A stretch of DNA of 64,000 bases from Dasypus novemcinctus (GCF_030445035.2 NC_080702.1:28536053-28600052); one strand, 5' to 3'; counted from the stretch's first letter, positions 49,665 to 59,528 are shown. Program-made: numbers and translations. Notes: generated from the sequence alone by a model not told the origin.

Positions 49665-50485
49665 AACCTCTGATTAATATCATTGTCAACAATGTCTTTG
49701 TTCTTTACCTGCTTTTCTGCTGGATTACTGAATAAGTTTCCATTTTTCATAAGCTGAGTGTCAAATGTATAATTTATAAGCATAATTTAGCTGTATAGTA
49801 TGTAAAGGCTTCATAAAACTATGGCGGCTTGGGAAGACAGCTGTAAAAAATCAGTTGGTAAAGGTAAACAACCTTCTTTGGGCAGGTTCTTACCAATAGC
49901 ATTAATTGAAACAATTGGTCAAATTTTTTTCAACTGCTCAATTATAAAAGGATTTGTTCTAATATAAATAAAACTTAAATTTGGGACTTTGGACCAAATT
50001 AAAACTTCTCCACTAAAATTAGATTTCATTATAAATGCAACTTGGGAGACTTTTACATAGGCAAGGTTTATGGTTTTAATGTTCCCTTTTTTGATCTATT
50101 AGGAAAAATTCCAAAATTACTGGGCAGCTCAAAAAGTTTAATGAATAGTTAACATATGGCTGGTCAAGACTGAACAAGAGTTAAAGTGTTTGTCACATTT
50201 GCTTCATGGATTTATGTATTTTAGATTTGTTGGCTTTTCAAACAACTCATTAGCATGCAACTCTAAAAACTGGCATTTCCCTATATACCCATTAAAACAT
50301 TATCCCATGAACGTGACCAAAAATCATTGCCAAAATCATCTCATATCCAGATAGAAGGGCTTTCTCAAAAACTACCTGTGATCATTTGAAGCTTTATCTA
50401 CCCCAGAAAAACACGTTCTTAAATTTAACTCAGTTTTATCCATGCAAACATGTTGCGAGTAGGAATGTTTGATGAGGTTTTTTCA
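49665..50485. other. Unassigned AT-rich sequence
   Basis: No open frame or named repeat was seen. Confidence 0.35.
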
Positions 50486-50489
50486 GTTA

Positions 50490-51275
50490 AGGTTTGTGTG
50501 GCCCAACCCAGTCAGGATGTGTCTTAATCCTATTACTGGAGTCCTTCCTAAGCAGAGTGAATGCAGATGTGAGAGAGAAATGGACACAGGAAGAAGCTGA
50601 AATCAATGAAACGGGGAGGAGAAAGGGAGAGACCAAGAGACGCCGCCACGTGCTTTGCCATGTGGCAGAGGATCCAAGGACTGCTGATAGGCCAGCCCAG
50701 AACACTAGTCTTCAAGAAGGCATCGCCTTGAAGATGCTTTGACTTGTGTTGGAGATTTGGACCCGAAGGGTATCGGGAATGAAAGAAAAAGGGAGAGTGA
50801 AAGAAAGAAAGAACGAGAGAGCTGGATCAGGGGGTCTGCAAGTAGAGACGCATCAGACAACTTTGTTTACAAGGGGCTCTCTATATACCCCAGTCTACAT
50901 GACAACAAGCAGAACATGCAGTTAACTACTAGCATTACTAAGGAACTCTAAGAACTCAAAAAATCTTATCTCAAGGAACAAAGTCTAAGTGTTCTATTTA
51001 CTACAAAAGGTATGTGCTCATCTTCTCTTTCAGCCTTTAACAGCTTCATCCGGTTTGCTGGGAACTCTTATTTACTGCATTCCTTACGTTACAAGCATAG
51101 CCATGGAGACAGCAAGTCTCTCCTTGTGAGGCCAGTGTGCCTCAGTTTCCAACAGATTTGGACTTTCTTTTAGCCTCAGAACCGTAAGCTAATAAATTCC
51201 CAAAGTAGCAGTCCACCCATTTCACGGTATTTGTTTGAGCAACCTAGGAAACGAAAACAGTATCCCGTCTCAAAT
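50490..51275 (+). mobile_element. MaLR-like LTR containing a class II LTR
   Basis: Outer sequence at 50490-50740 ('atcctattactggagtcctt', 'gatgtgagagagaaatggac') continues at 51161-51275 ('tttagcctcagaaccgtaag', then 'taataaattccc'). This is the layout of an MLT1/MST-type LTR, interrupted by the solo LTR at 50747-51154. Confidence 0.65.
50747..51154 (-). mobile_element. Solo LTR, class II (ERVK-like), looks whole
   Basis: A 408 bp TG...CA element. The flanking hexamers GACTTG (50741-50746) and GATTTG (51155-51160) differ at one base, fitting a 6 bp class II duplication. Read on the minus strand it has a TATA-like box (gggtatatagagagcccc), consistent with an LTR promoter, and ends 'gggtccaaatctccaaca'. 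It is the reference for the two pieces at 940-1020 and 17216-17559. Confidence 0.82.
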
Positions 51276-51639
51276 GTGGGAAAACTGTCTATCCCAGAGT
51301 TGGCCTGGAGATGTGATATCTTCCATGTTTATGTAATAATTCGTGGAGAAAAAAAAAAAAAAAGCCCTTTCATATAGAAGATGAAAAGAATGAGAAATTT
51401 AATTTTGCTCCTTAACGCCATAAGGTGGGGTCCACAGGAAATCATTCGTGATAGAGCGTCCCCATTCTCTGCCTCTGGGGAGTTTCCAGGACCGACAGCA
51501 TACACTAGGATGCTGAAGGTCACATTTGTCTTTGGAGTCAGGGTCACTGAACTTGAGACACACTGCCTATCTGCTTTTTTTATCACCAGATACAGATTTG
51601 TGTTGTAGTATATAATCCACCCATACCCACAGAGTCAGA

Positions 51640-52445
51640 CTCCTGCTTCCTGAAGCTTCCGACTTTCTGGGGCTTTGAAGACTCTCCGGGGGTGGCTGTC
51701 CTCACAGCTGGGGGCCTTGGGGTCTTGGGGAAGCGTGGAGACACTCTGACCCCCAGGTCAGTACCTGGACTCTTGATGACATCCTCCGCTCCACCACCCC
51801 TGGCTTCCTCTACCCCCTACTCTTCACTGGTTGTCCTCACAGTGCTACCTACGTCCTGCAACATCTGAAGTCGTATTTACTAGGGCTGTGTCCGTGGTTT
51901 TGGCTAAATCCTCACCCATGGTTCTCGCACTCAAGACCACTGCACCAGGTGAAAGGATGAGGCAGTGGTTGCGATCAGGGGTACCTGAATCAGTGATCCC
52001 CTTCTCTTCCCTGACCCAGGCACTGCCTGTGGAATCTGGCTGGGACCCTCTGCCCCCTTCATTGACATAGACTTGACTCGGAGTCTCAACAACTCATCAC
52101 TGAGTGTAATAAGGACTCTCTGTCTCTACCTTCTACTGTGTTCTGGAAGACTTGGGCTCCTCAGCACTGGGGACCTTCTTGGCTTCCCCGCCCAGGATTT
52201 TTCCTTACATTGCCTATGATGACCGCATTTGATTTGGGACACTGTCACTGCACCCGAGATGCCACGTTCCTGACCTCTAGCGTGCTGATGTTCTGGAGTG
52301 TCTGGTTCACCTTCTTCCCGGTCTACCACGTACCAAAGGGAAGGTCATGGTGGCTGAGGAAATGTTCTCCACCTTGGCCTCCACTGTGGGGCTGTTAGGG
52401 TACATCTACGTTATTCGTCTAAGGCCTGATAGGAACACCCTGCAG
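51640..52445 (+). pseudogene. Vomeronasal type-2 receptor (V2R) pseudogene, seven-transmembrane exon
   Basis: The order of motifs follows the last exon of V2R pheromone receptors (class C GPCRs). TM1 region: FEDSPGVAVL then GKRGDTLTPRSVPGLLMT (KHRDTP..KANN-like). TM4: VVFTRAVSVVLAKSSPMVLA and MRQWLRSGVPESVIPFSSLT. TM5: CGIWLGPSAPFIDID. TM6-7: [38 protein letters not shown] and RPDRNTLQ. These lie in at least three frames with several indels and stops, so it is non-functional. The long Venus-flytrap exons normally found upstream were not seen. V2Rs serve vomeronasal pheromone detection in rodents, marsupials and others, and most placental lineages keep only pseudogenes. A related class C receptor is less likely because of the RPDRNT and GIWLG motifs. 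Confidence 0.85.
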
Positions 52446-53462
52446 TAGATGATGAAACAGGTTCCTGAGTTAATGAGCACCCAAGATTTATCATGGCTTT
52501 CAAATGAGTAACAGACTGTAAGTGCTGTGAGAGCTTCAAGAACTTCTGATACCTACTGCTTATACCGCAGGGACTCGACTCTGACTGGTCACCTAGAGTC
52601 AGGCCGGAGCCACAGGACAAGGGCCAACCTCTACAACCTCTACAAGAGCCGCAACTTTGGGGGCCCAGGCCACCGGCACTTTTGACCAACTAGCTTATGC
52701 TATCCTATGTGGTGAATTATATCGACAGGCTATTTTAATTTGGACACACAGATGTGAGCTAATCTATTCCTATTGTGAAACACTTTCATTGTAAATCTTT
52801 GCATGTTCCGCATTTGGTTGGATTTTGGGTTTTTTTTTTTTAACTTGCTTTTCACCTTCAACCTGCTTCCACATTCCGGTTTCAGTAAGGATTCTTCCTT
52901 TCCAACAATCTTCCGTGGTTATTTGGCCATATCCTTTGAAAAACAGCATTGCTTTACACCGCTTGACTTATTCACTACTTTGTGGGGTAGACGGGCAGCA
53001 AGCAGTGAAGTATGTCAGGGATGCTATGATGGGATGGCAAGAAAAAGGGGTACGTGGGGAAGACCCTGCTGTGAAGTATGACCCATTAGCAAAGATTCCT
53101 GGGAGGTGCTTCCCATGAATTATGCCGTTGTTTTAGGGGCAGGGTGGGGGGTAATTCCTGGTATAGGGAACAGCCACTGCAAAGGCCCCGAGGTGGCTGA
53201 AGAACTCAAGGAACAGCCAGGCAGCCAGTAAGGGGGAGCGCATGGGGGGTGACGGGCAGGGGTGCAGGGCCTTGTGGACTCCGGGGAGGGCTTTAGCTTT
53301 CACCCTGAGGAAGGTGGGAGCCATGGAGCACTCTTAGCAGAGGAGGGACGGGACCCAACTCAGATGTTCACAGGTGTCCTCTGGCCGCTGCGGGGTGAGG
53401 GTGGGAGCCGGGGGAGGTGGGTTTGTGGCGGGCTTCTTGCCCACCCGCTGGAGCGGTGCGAA
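52446..53462. other. Sequence between the V2R pseudogene and DHPS; an old unidentified repeat near 53160
   Basis: The segment at about 53160-53380 ('cactgcaaaggccccgaggt', 'gcagggccttgtggactc', 'accctgaggaaggtgggagc') matches a common ancient mammalian interspersed repeat whose family name I cannot give. An open frame at 52825-53118 ends VKYVRDAMMGWQEKG... and is not recognised. No upstream DHPS exon was found here. Confidence 0.4.
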
Positions 53463-53880
53463 GGGGCCTCCCAAACCTGGGACACGCCCTCCGTCACAGC
53501 AGCCCTGCCCCCGTGTCTGTCTGTCTGTCTGCTGGAGGGGCCGCAGAGGGGCCTCCTAAACCTGGGGCACGCCCTCCGTCACGGCAGCCCTGCCCCCGTG
53601 TCTGTCTGTCTGTCTGCTGGAGGGGCCGCAGAGGGGCCTCCTAAACCTGGACACGCCCTCCGTCACGGCAGCCCTGCCCCTGTGTCTGTCTGTCTGTCTG
53701 CTGGAGGGGCCGCAGAGGGGCATCCTAAACCTGGACACGCCCTCCGTCACGGCAGCCCTGCCCCTGTGTCTGTCTGTCCGTCTGCTGGAGGGGCCGCGGA
53801 GGGGCCTCCTAAACCTGGACACGCCCTCCGTCACGGCAGCCCTGTCCCCGTGTCTGTCTGTCTGTCTCCTGACTGGCTGT
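53463..53880 (+). repeat. Minisatellite, five units of about 84-85 bp
   Basis: Units begin near 53466, 53551, 53636, 53721 and 53804. Each contains 'cacgccctccgtcac', 'gcagccctgcccc', a (TGTC)n run and 'gctggaggggccgc'. Units differ at few positions. The array lies in the intron directly before the penultimate DHPS exon. The long open frame across it is a by-product of the near-multiple-of-three unit. Confidence 0.93.
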
Positions 53881-53897
53881 CCCGCGCCTGCCCACAG

Positions 53898-54205
53898 CGG
53901 AACGGGGCCGACTACTCCGTCTACGTCAACACGGCCCAGGAGTTCGACGGCTCCGATTCGGGCGCGCGGCCTGACGAGGCCGTCTCCTGGGGCAAGCTCC
54001 GGGTGGACGCGCAGCCGGTCAAGGTGAGGGCGAGGGCGGGGGCGGGGGCGGGGGCGGGGGGTTTCAGGCCGAGGCTGAGGGTAGCAGAGCTCACCAGGGC
54101 CCCCCGCAGGTCTACGCCGATGCCTCCCTGGTCTTCCCGCTGCTGGTGGCCGAGACCTTCGCCCAGAAGGTGGACGCCTTCACGCCGGAGAAGAACGAGG
54201 ACTGA
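53898..54205 (+). CDS. DHPS: Deoxyhypusine synthase, last two exons only
   Basis: Exons 53898-54023 and 54110-54205 encode the C-terminal ~73 residues, starting [20 protein letters not shown] and ending [15 protein letters not shown] then TGA. DHPS transfers the aminobutyl group of spermidine to one lysine of eIF5A, the first step of hypusine formation, as a cytosolic NAD-dependent tetramer. The conserved [13 protein letters not shown] segment is part of the family's NAD/substrate-binding region. Borders are AG/GT, phase 0 on both sides, and the residues are near identical to human as I recall it, so this part looks functional. The upstream exons (about 295 residues in human), normally within a few kilobases, are absent: repeats, a V2R pseudogene and a minisatellite lie there instead. 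The gene is cut by a breakpoint or a wrong assembly join. Confidence 0.95.
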
Positions 54206-54241
54206 AGGGTGGCGGCGGCGGGCAGCTCTCGCCCTGCTCTA

Positions 54242-54247
54242 TTTATT
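54242..54247 (-). promoter_or_regulatory. WDR83: Polyadenylation signal of WDR83
   Basis: AATAAA on the minus strand lies about 100 bases beyond the WDR83 stop codon (54346-54348) and inside the DHPS 3' untranslated region. The two transcripts therefore overlap tail-to-tail. Confidence 0.7.
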
Positions 54248-54292
54248 AGGTCGAAGCCCCTTCCTCTCCCCCTGCAGCCCCAGCGTCTCGGG

Positions 54293-54298
54293 AATAAA
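54293..54298 (+). promoter_or_regulatory. DHPS: Polyadenylation signal of DHPS
   Basis: AATAAA lies 88 bases after the DHPS stop codon. Cleavage 10-25 bases later would fall just short of the WDR83 stop codon, so overlap with WDR83 is confined to the untranslated ends. Confidence 0.8.
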
Positions 54299-54345
54299 TG
54301 GCCTGGCGCCCTCTGCGTCCTCTGCGTCCTCGGGCGTCCCTGGCT

Positions 54346-57300
54346 TCAGCCTGCGCCGCCCTCCGCCTCGTAGGTCTCTTCCCGCCAGCACTGGACGCTG
54401 CCCCCCATGGCGGTCAGCAGGCAGGGCTCGGAGGGGTGGAAGGCCAGCGACTGCACCACGCCGGGGCCCACGGGCAGGGCCAGCACCAGGGCGCCCTGGG
54501 GGCGAGCGGAGCCCCGTCAGGGCAGCTTCCCAGGCGCCCGCCCCAGCCCCCAGCCCTGCGCCAACACCACAGCACCAGTCCCGCCAGAACCAGCCCAGCC
54601 TTCCAGGGGCTCAGCCGAACACCTCAGGGGGCTGTCTTTCTCTCACCTCACTCCCATCGCTACACCCTGTTGGCTCTGCCTTTGGGACGCGTCCAGGGAC
54701 TGGTTCTGTCCCCCTTGGCAGCTGCCACCTGCTCAGAGCCTGTCCTGACCTGCTCCCAGCTGTCCCGTCCCCCCACCGCCGCCCACCCCAGCCAGCCCTC
54801 TCTGCAGCCACAGGAGAAACGTCACGCGTTTCCTCATGGAAGCCGCGGTTCCTCTTTCTACCCAAAAGCACCCCTCTCCTACTTGGCAACTTCAGGTCCA
54901 CAGGGCCCTCGTGAGGCAGACGGGACATTAGCGCCTCCCCCAGGTTCCCGGAGCGAGCAGGCCCTCCAGGCTCCAGGGTCCCTGAGCGGCCTCCACCCTC
55001 GAGGAGACTGACTGTCCCCACTGAGCCCGAGCACTGCCGTCTCCTCCCACCAGGCTCCCCTGCCCACGGAGCCGGCTCGGCCTGTGCCACCCTGACTCCC
55101 CATCAGATGGGCTCAAGGGCTGGGCACCCCGGGGCACTCAGACACAGCGCAGGTTTCCTCAACAACCACAGTCCCATGTGGCCTGAGGTCAGATCCCCCT
55201 CGGCTCTGCCCCGAGGGAGCTCCTGCTCCTCAGGCGGCTGAGGCCCTGCCTGATCTGGGGCCTGCCCATCTGGAGAACTCCTACAGCTGACCTGGTTATT
55301 CACAGCAGTTATTTCTAGAAAGTACCATGAACACCGAATTAGCCAGCTCTGAACCACGGCTCCTGGGGGAAACACACGGTTAGGTTCCTGCCGCCTCTGG
55401 CCACGTTTTCATCAACCAACCAGTAGATAACGTTACATACATGGTTGACTTCTTAACGTGGAATTTGCGACCAACAGCGCTATAACTCATCCTAAACAAA
55501 GCTAATACCCGTATTTTCTCTGTAAGATGCATCCCCGCCTTCTTGTGCTTAGAAATGCTAGACAGCACATCAGCACTGTGCTTGGGGGCCGTTTTAAATG
55601 GTGAACTCACCCACCCAAAGCAAAAAAAATATGAAAAACGTGGCACTAAACAGACTGCAAAAAGGACACCTGTTTAGAGTCTGAGAGCCAAAACCAGGAG
55701 GGCTCCCTTGTTCCACCTCAGCAGGGAACGTGGACGTTGCCACTCTGCCTGTCTGTGAACGACTGCCAAAGCCCCGTGAATACTGATTTTGGGGTTTCAA
55801 AGAAATCTTCACAAGTATGTGGATTTGCAAATGTGGAATCCACGAATCACAAGGACTGACGTGTCACCCCTCCCAGCCTTTGCACATGCTGTTCCCTTTG
55901 TCTGGAGCGTCCTCCCCACATGTCGTCTCAGTCACCCTTCAAGGCCCCAGCTGGAACATCCACTCCTTTGCAGGCCTGGCAGGGACCAGGATAAGGGCCT
56001 GTGGCGCCGGAGTGGAGAGGATGTGGGGGGGTAAGGTGGGAGCTCACCTCCACCAGGTCCCAGAAGAAGACTTTGCCGTCCTCGGAGCAGCTGACCACAT
56101 GGGTGTCACGCTCGGTCAGGCAGCAGTCCAGCTTGTACTCCTGGTTCTTGTGGCCAGTGTACCTGCAGAAGGGCGGGGTCAGGGGGGCTTGGGCCTCCGG
56201 GCTGGGCTGGAGGGGGCAGACACCCACGAGCTGGAGGACTCACTCGCCCAGCAACTCCCCCGTGTCTTTGTCTAGAAGACGCAACGTGGAGTCCAGGCTG
56301 GACACCAAGGTGCACTGGCCGTCCCGGCTGAAGCAGACGCAGGTGATGGCGCCTGGTGGGGGAGGGGAGGCAGATGAGACTGGGTCTTCCCCCTTTCTGC
56401 CTCTGTCTACCCCCTGCCCACCTCCCCCCTCGTCCCACTCACTGCCCACGTAGTCTGAGAAGAGCTGCCCCATCCTCAGGTCATAGCGCCTCACCCGGCC
56501 ATCCACGGAACTTCAGGAAACAGCGGCCCCAGTGCCTTCAGCCCTGGGTGTCCCTGCCCCCCAACTCCCTACCTGGGCCAAGAAGAAAAGGCTGGCCTAT
56601 TCTTCTGTGCACACTTAACTGCCGCCCTGGGGGTCCCATGTAGGGCAGGCCAAGGAAAATCCTTGGTCACGGTCATGGTGTTGAAATGAATTGAATTCCC
56701 TAGAATTCTGAGGTCCATGAATGAATAAAAACTGAGAGGTCAGCAGGCGCCAGAACTTGCAGGACCTCTTAAGGAAAGTAGACTTCAACCTCTATGAAGA
56801 GGCAGCTGTGATTCCCAGGGGCTCCTGGGGAGGGGGGGAGGTTGAGATCCTGGCCTCACTCACCCTGTAAGGACCTCGTGGTCTGACACCTTCACACTAG
56901 ATATGCCGTCCCTGGCCTCATCTAGAGTCTGCACCAGCTCATGCTTCCAAGAGCAGCAGTCCCTGGTTCCCTCTGTCTAGGCCCCGGGCTCGCTGCACTG
57001 TGTTCGCTTTCTGGGAAACGGGACCTGCCGCTTAGAGCGGGTGGGACTTTGCAGGACTGAGATACAGGAAGGGCTCCTGGGGCATGTAAAGGCAAGAACA
57101 GGCAGGGGCGATGAAAACCTTCTGGAGAACCGCAAGGGCAGAGCTTGGTGAGTGCCTGCCAGGGGGAAAAGGGGAAGGTTTGTCCTTGTCACCATCCATG
57201 GGTCAATGTGGGTCCCTTCGGCCACCCCCGCTCCGGCGACAGTCTTTCCGTTTGCATTCACTCCGGCTTGGCCCCGGAATTTGCGCACGACCTGTCCCGA

Positions 57301-57758
57301 CGCCACGTCCCACAGCACCACGGCCTTGTCCCCGCCGCCGGAGCAGAGATTGCTGTTGTCAAAGGAGCTGGCAGGGCGGGCACGGCAGGTCAGCGTCGAC
57401 CTCCGATCCCCGCCCCAGCGCCCCGAAGCGGGCCCGGCCCCCGGCTCACCCGGCCGCGTCCAGCACCTCGTAGCCGTGGCCGCTGTACGTCCGCAGCAGC
57501 GTCCCTCGCAGCGGGTTCCACAGCTTCAGGGTCTTGTCGCGGCCGCACGTCAGGCAGTAATTGCCATCCACTGGGGAGCACCAGGCGGGGGTTACTGGGC
57601 CGCCGACCTCAGGCGGCGGGGACCGAGGGCCCAGAAGGAAGAGGCGGCCGCTCACCATTAAAGCGCACGGCGCGCACCGCCCCCTGCCCGCACTCCAGCG
57701 TCCTCAGCCGTTTCTGCGGCAGCTCGGGGGCCCGCGGCTTTGGCTCAGGGAAAGCCAT
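54346..57758 (-). CDS. WDR83: WD repeat-containing protein 83 (MORG1), eight exons, exon 4 disturbed
   Basis: Minus-strand coding exons: 57656-57758 (start, [18 protein letters not shown]), 57450-57570, 57262-57367, 56864-57010, 56443-56510, 56244-56352, 56048-56162 and 54346-54495 (stop). WD40 motifs are plain: [69 protein letters not shown]83 is a seven-bladed propeller scaffold, reported for ERK-pathway assembly and found in spliceosomal C complexes. Splice sites and phases agree throughout. Exon 4 is odd: it opens KANTVQ, then about 60 expected bases are replaced by 31. This removes the core of one blade and shifts the frame before [16 protein letters not shown] resumes in the normal frame. 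Either the sequence has an error here or this copy is damaged. Intron 7 carries an old Tigger transposon. Confidence 0.93.
55400..55850 (-). mobile_element. Tigger-type DNA transposon fragment in WDR83 intron 7
   Basis: On the minus strand an open stretch reads [16 protein letters not shown] and [19 protein letters not shown], the helix-turn-helix start of a pogo/Tigger (TcMar) transposase. The sequence to its right (55760-55850: 'ttcacaagtatgtggatttg', 'atccacgaatcacaaggact') fits the element's terminal region. It is an ancient, inactive fragment. Confidence 0.75.
55860..55975 (+). repeat. Probable LINE-2 3' fragment
   Basis: 'cagcctttgcacatgctgtt', then 'cccttcaaggccccagctgg' is the pattern of ancient L2 3' ends common in mammalian introns. 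Short and diverged. Confidence 0.45.
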
Positions 57759-58136
57759 GGCTCCGACAGCCCTTCCCGCCGCCTTAAATCCGACGATCCC
57801 GCGGCTTCTGCTCCGGGAACCACGCTCGGGTGTAACCTTAGTATTGTCCCCCGCGGTCTACTTCCTGTTTCCCAATTTCCGGTTCAAGTTTCGACTTTTT
57901 GGAGCTCGCAGTGGGAATACTGAAGCCCGCTTCCAGAGTTTCCCCCTAATTCCCGTTTCCCGGGAGCGGTTCTGGCCTCTTCCCACGCTCCGACTTCTGG
58001 CTGGGGGGCGTCCTGGCCCCCGCCGCGAGGACCGGAAGTGGAGGCCTGCGGTGTCACGGTGAAAGCCCCCCTTCCCGTCCACGCCGGAAGTGGCCGCTGC
58101 ACGGCGGCGGAGGCGCGAGCCGGCCTTGCCCTCGCT
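57759..58136. promoter_or_regulatory. Bidirectional promoter of WDR83 and WDR83OS
   Basis: Only 378 bp separate the two divergent start codons, and the stretch is GC-rich with many CpGs. ETS/GABP-type sites are visible: CCGGAAGTG at 58032-58040 and again at 58084-58092, and ACTTCCTG and TTCCGG near 57860-57882. No TATA box lies at a suitable place. Paired ETS sites in a CpG-rich, TATA-less spacer are typical of housekeeping bidirectional promoters. Transcription start sites are inferred, not seen. Confidence 0.8.
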
Positions 58137-59220
58137 ATGTCCGCGAACAGCATGTCGGACCCGCGGAGGCCGAACAAAGTGCTGAGGTGAGGACCCCAGC
58201 GGCCTGGCCACGGGCTCGGAGAGTGGGCTGGGCGGGACGCGGGCGGCCCTGACCCTGGAGCCTGCCGCAGGTACAAGCCCCCGCCGAGCGAGTCCAACCC
58301 GGCCCTGGACGACCCGACCCCGGACTACATGAACCTTCTCGGCATGATCTTCAGCATGTGCGGCCTCATGCTCAAGGTGGGCGCGCGGCGCCTTCCAGGG
58401 CGGAGCTCGGCCTGAGCCGGAGGCCGGGGGGCGGCTTCGCGGGGGGGCCGGGCCTGGGCCCGGGCGGGGGCGGGGCCAGCCTGAGAGCCGGGGCAGGGGG
58501 CGGGGCGGCAGGGGGCGGTCCCGTGGGCGAGGGAGCTGGCGCGTGGAGGGTTTGAACTTGGCCAGGGGTGGGGCCAGAGTAAGGGGGACCCGGAAAGCCG
58601 GAGCGAAAGGGGAACCCAGAGGGCGGGGCCAGGGTGGGTAAGTGGGAGGTGGGTGTGAGCCTGGGGCCAGACTTTGAAGTAGGTTGGAGGAGCAGGTGGA
58701 TAAGGGCGAGCTCCTTCAGGTCAATGTCGAGGGCCAGTGTTCCCAGGCCCGAGGGGGAATGTGGTGGGGCAACAGACATAGGCTAGGAATAGGAGCAGAA
58801 ACGGGGTACCTGGGGTAAGCTCTGAGGGGGTGGGACTTGGAGAACTGGACAGGGCCTAAGCTGTGCCATCTGGAATGAGGAGGTTGGAACCGGTTTCGGG
58901 GAATGTGGGATTGGGCCTAAGGCTTGCTGGGCTCACTGAGCCGCCACACACTCATCTAATCCACCCACCACCTACCCCTCCCCAGCTGAAGTGGTGTGCT
59001 TGGGTGGCCGTCTACTGCTCCTTCATCAGCTTTGCCAACTCCCGCAGCTCGGAGGACACCAAGCAGATGATGAGCAGCTTCATGTGAGGCGGGGCCTAGA
59101 AAGGGAGGGCCCCCTCAATCTCGGGGCCCGCTAACTCCTCTCTCCCGTCTCAGGCTGTCCATCTCTGCCGTGGTGATGTCCTATCTGCAGAACCCTCAGC
59201 CCATGACGCCCCCCTGGTGA
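58137..59220 (+). CDS. WDR83OS: Asterix, PAT complex subunit
   Basis: Exons 58137-58186, 58271-58376, 58986-59083 and 59155-59220 give a 106-residue protein, the usual length for the family. It starts [20 protein letters not shown] and ends [16 protein letters not shown]. Three hydrophobic stretches follow the acidic N-terminus: around [30 protein letters not shown] and [12 protein letters not shown]. With CCDC47 it forms the PAT complex, an ER-membrane chaperone that shields polar transmembrane segments during insertion of multipass proteins. All splice borders and phases are intact and no lesion was seen. It is divergent from WDR83 and shares its promoter region. Confidence 0.97.
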
Positions 59221-59528
59221 TGCTGGGCCAGAGGGCTTGTATCCTGGACCCCCTTTCAACACCTCCCCCCAGGCCTGGCCCGCGGCTGCTCAGCGTCCTG
59301 CGCTCAGTAGCGTCAGCTACTGCCCTGGGCTCCCCTAGCTGAGGTGGCCTCAGGGGCCCGAGCCAGGGGAGGGAGCCTGGCCCTTGGCCCGGGCCCCACT
59401 TGTGCCAAGGCCTAGGGGAAAGCTTCAGAGGCTAACCCCTTGCCGCTGCCTCCTCCACCCTGCCTGCTGCCAAAGGAAAAATCCACATTTCAGGCACTTC
59501 TGCCTATTTTCTTATTGAAACGGTTAAT

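Noticed and set aside
53463-53880. Regularly spaced repeats resembling a CRISPR array
   Set aside because: The units abut each other without unique spacers and the context is a mammalian intron; it is a minisatellite.
53898-54205. DHPS exons as part of a processed or duplicated pseudogene
   Set aside because: The intron is present, splice sites and frame are intact, and the convergent WDR83 neighbour matches the true locus. Only the upstream part is missing.
53262-54914. A 550-codon open frame on the plus strand
   Set aside because: It runs through the minisatellite, intron, a DHPS exon in the wrong frame and antisense WDR83 sequence. GC richness and the ~84 bp unit explain its length.
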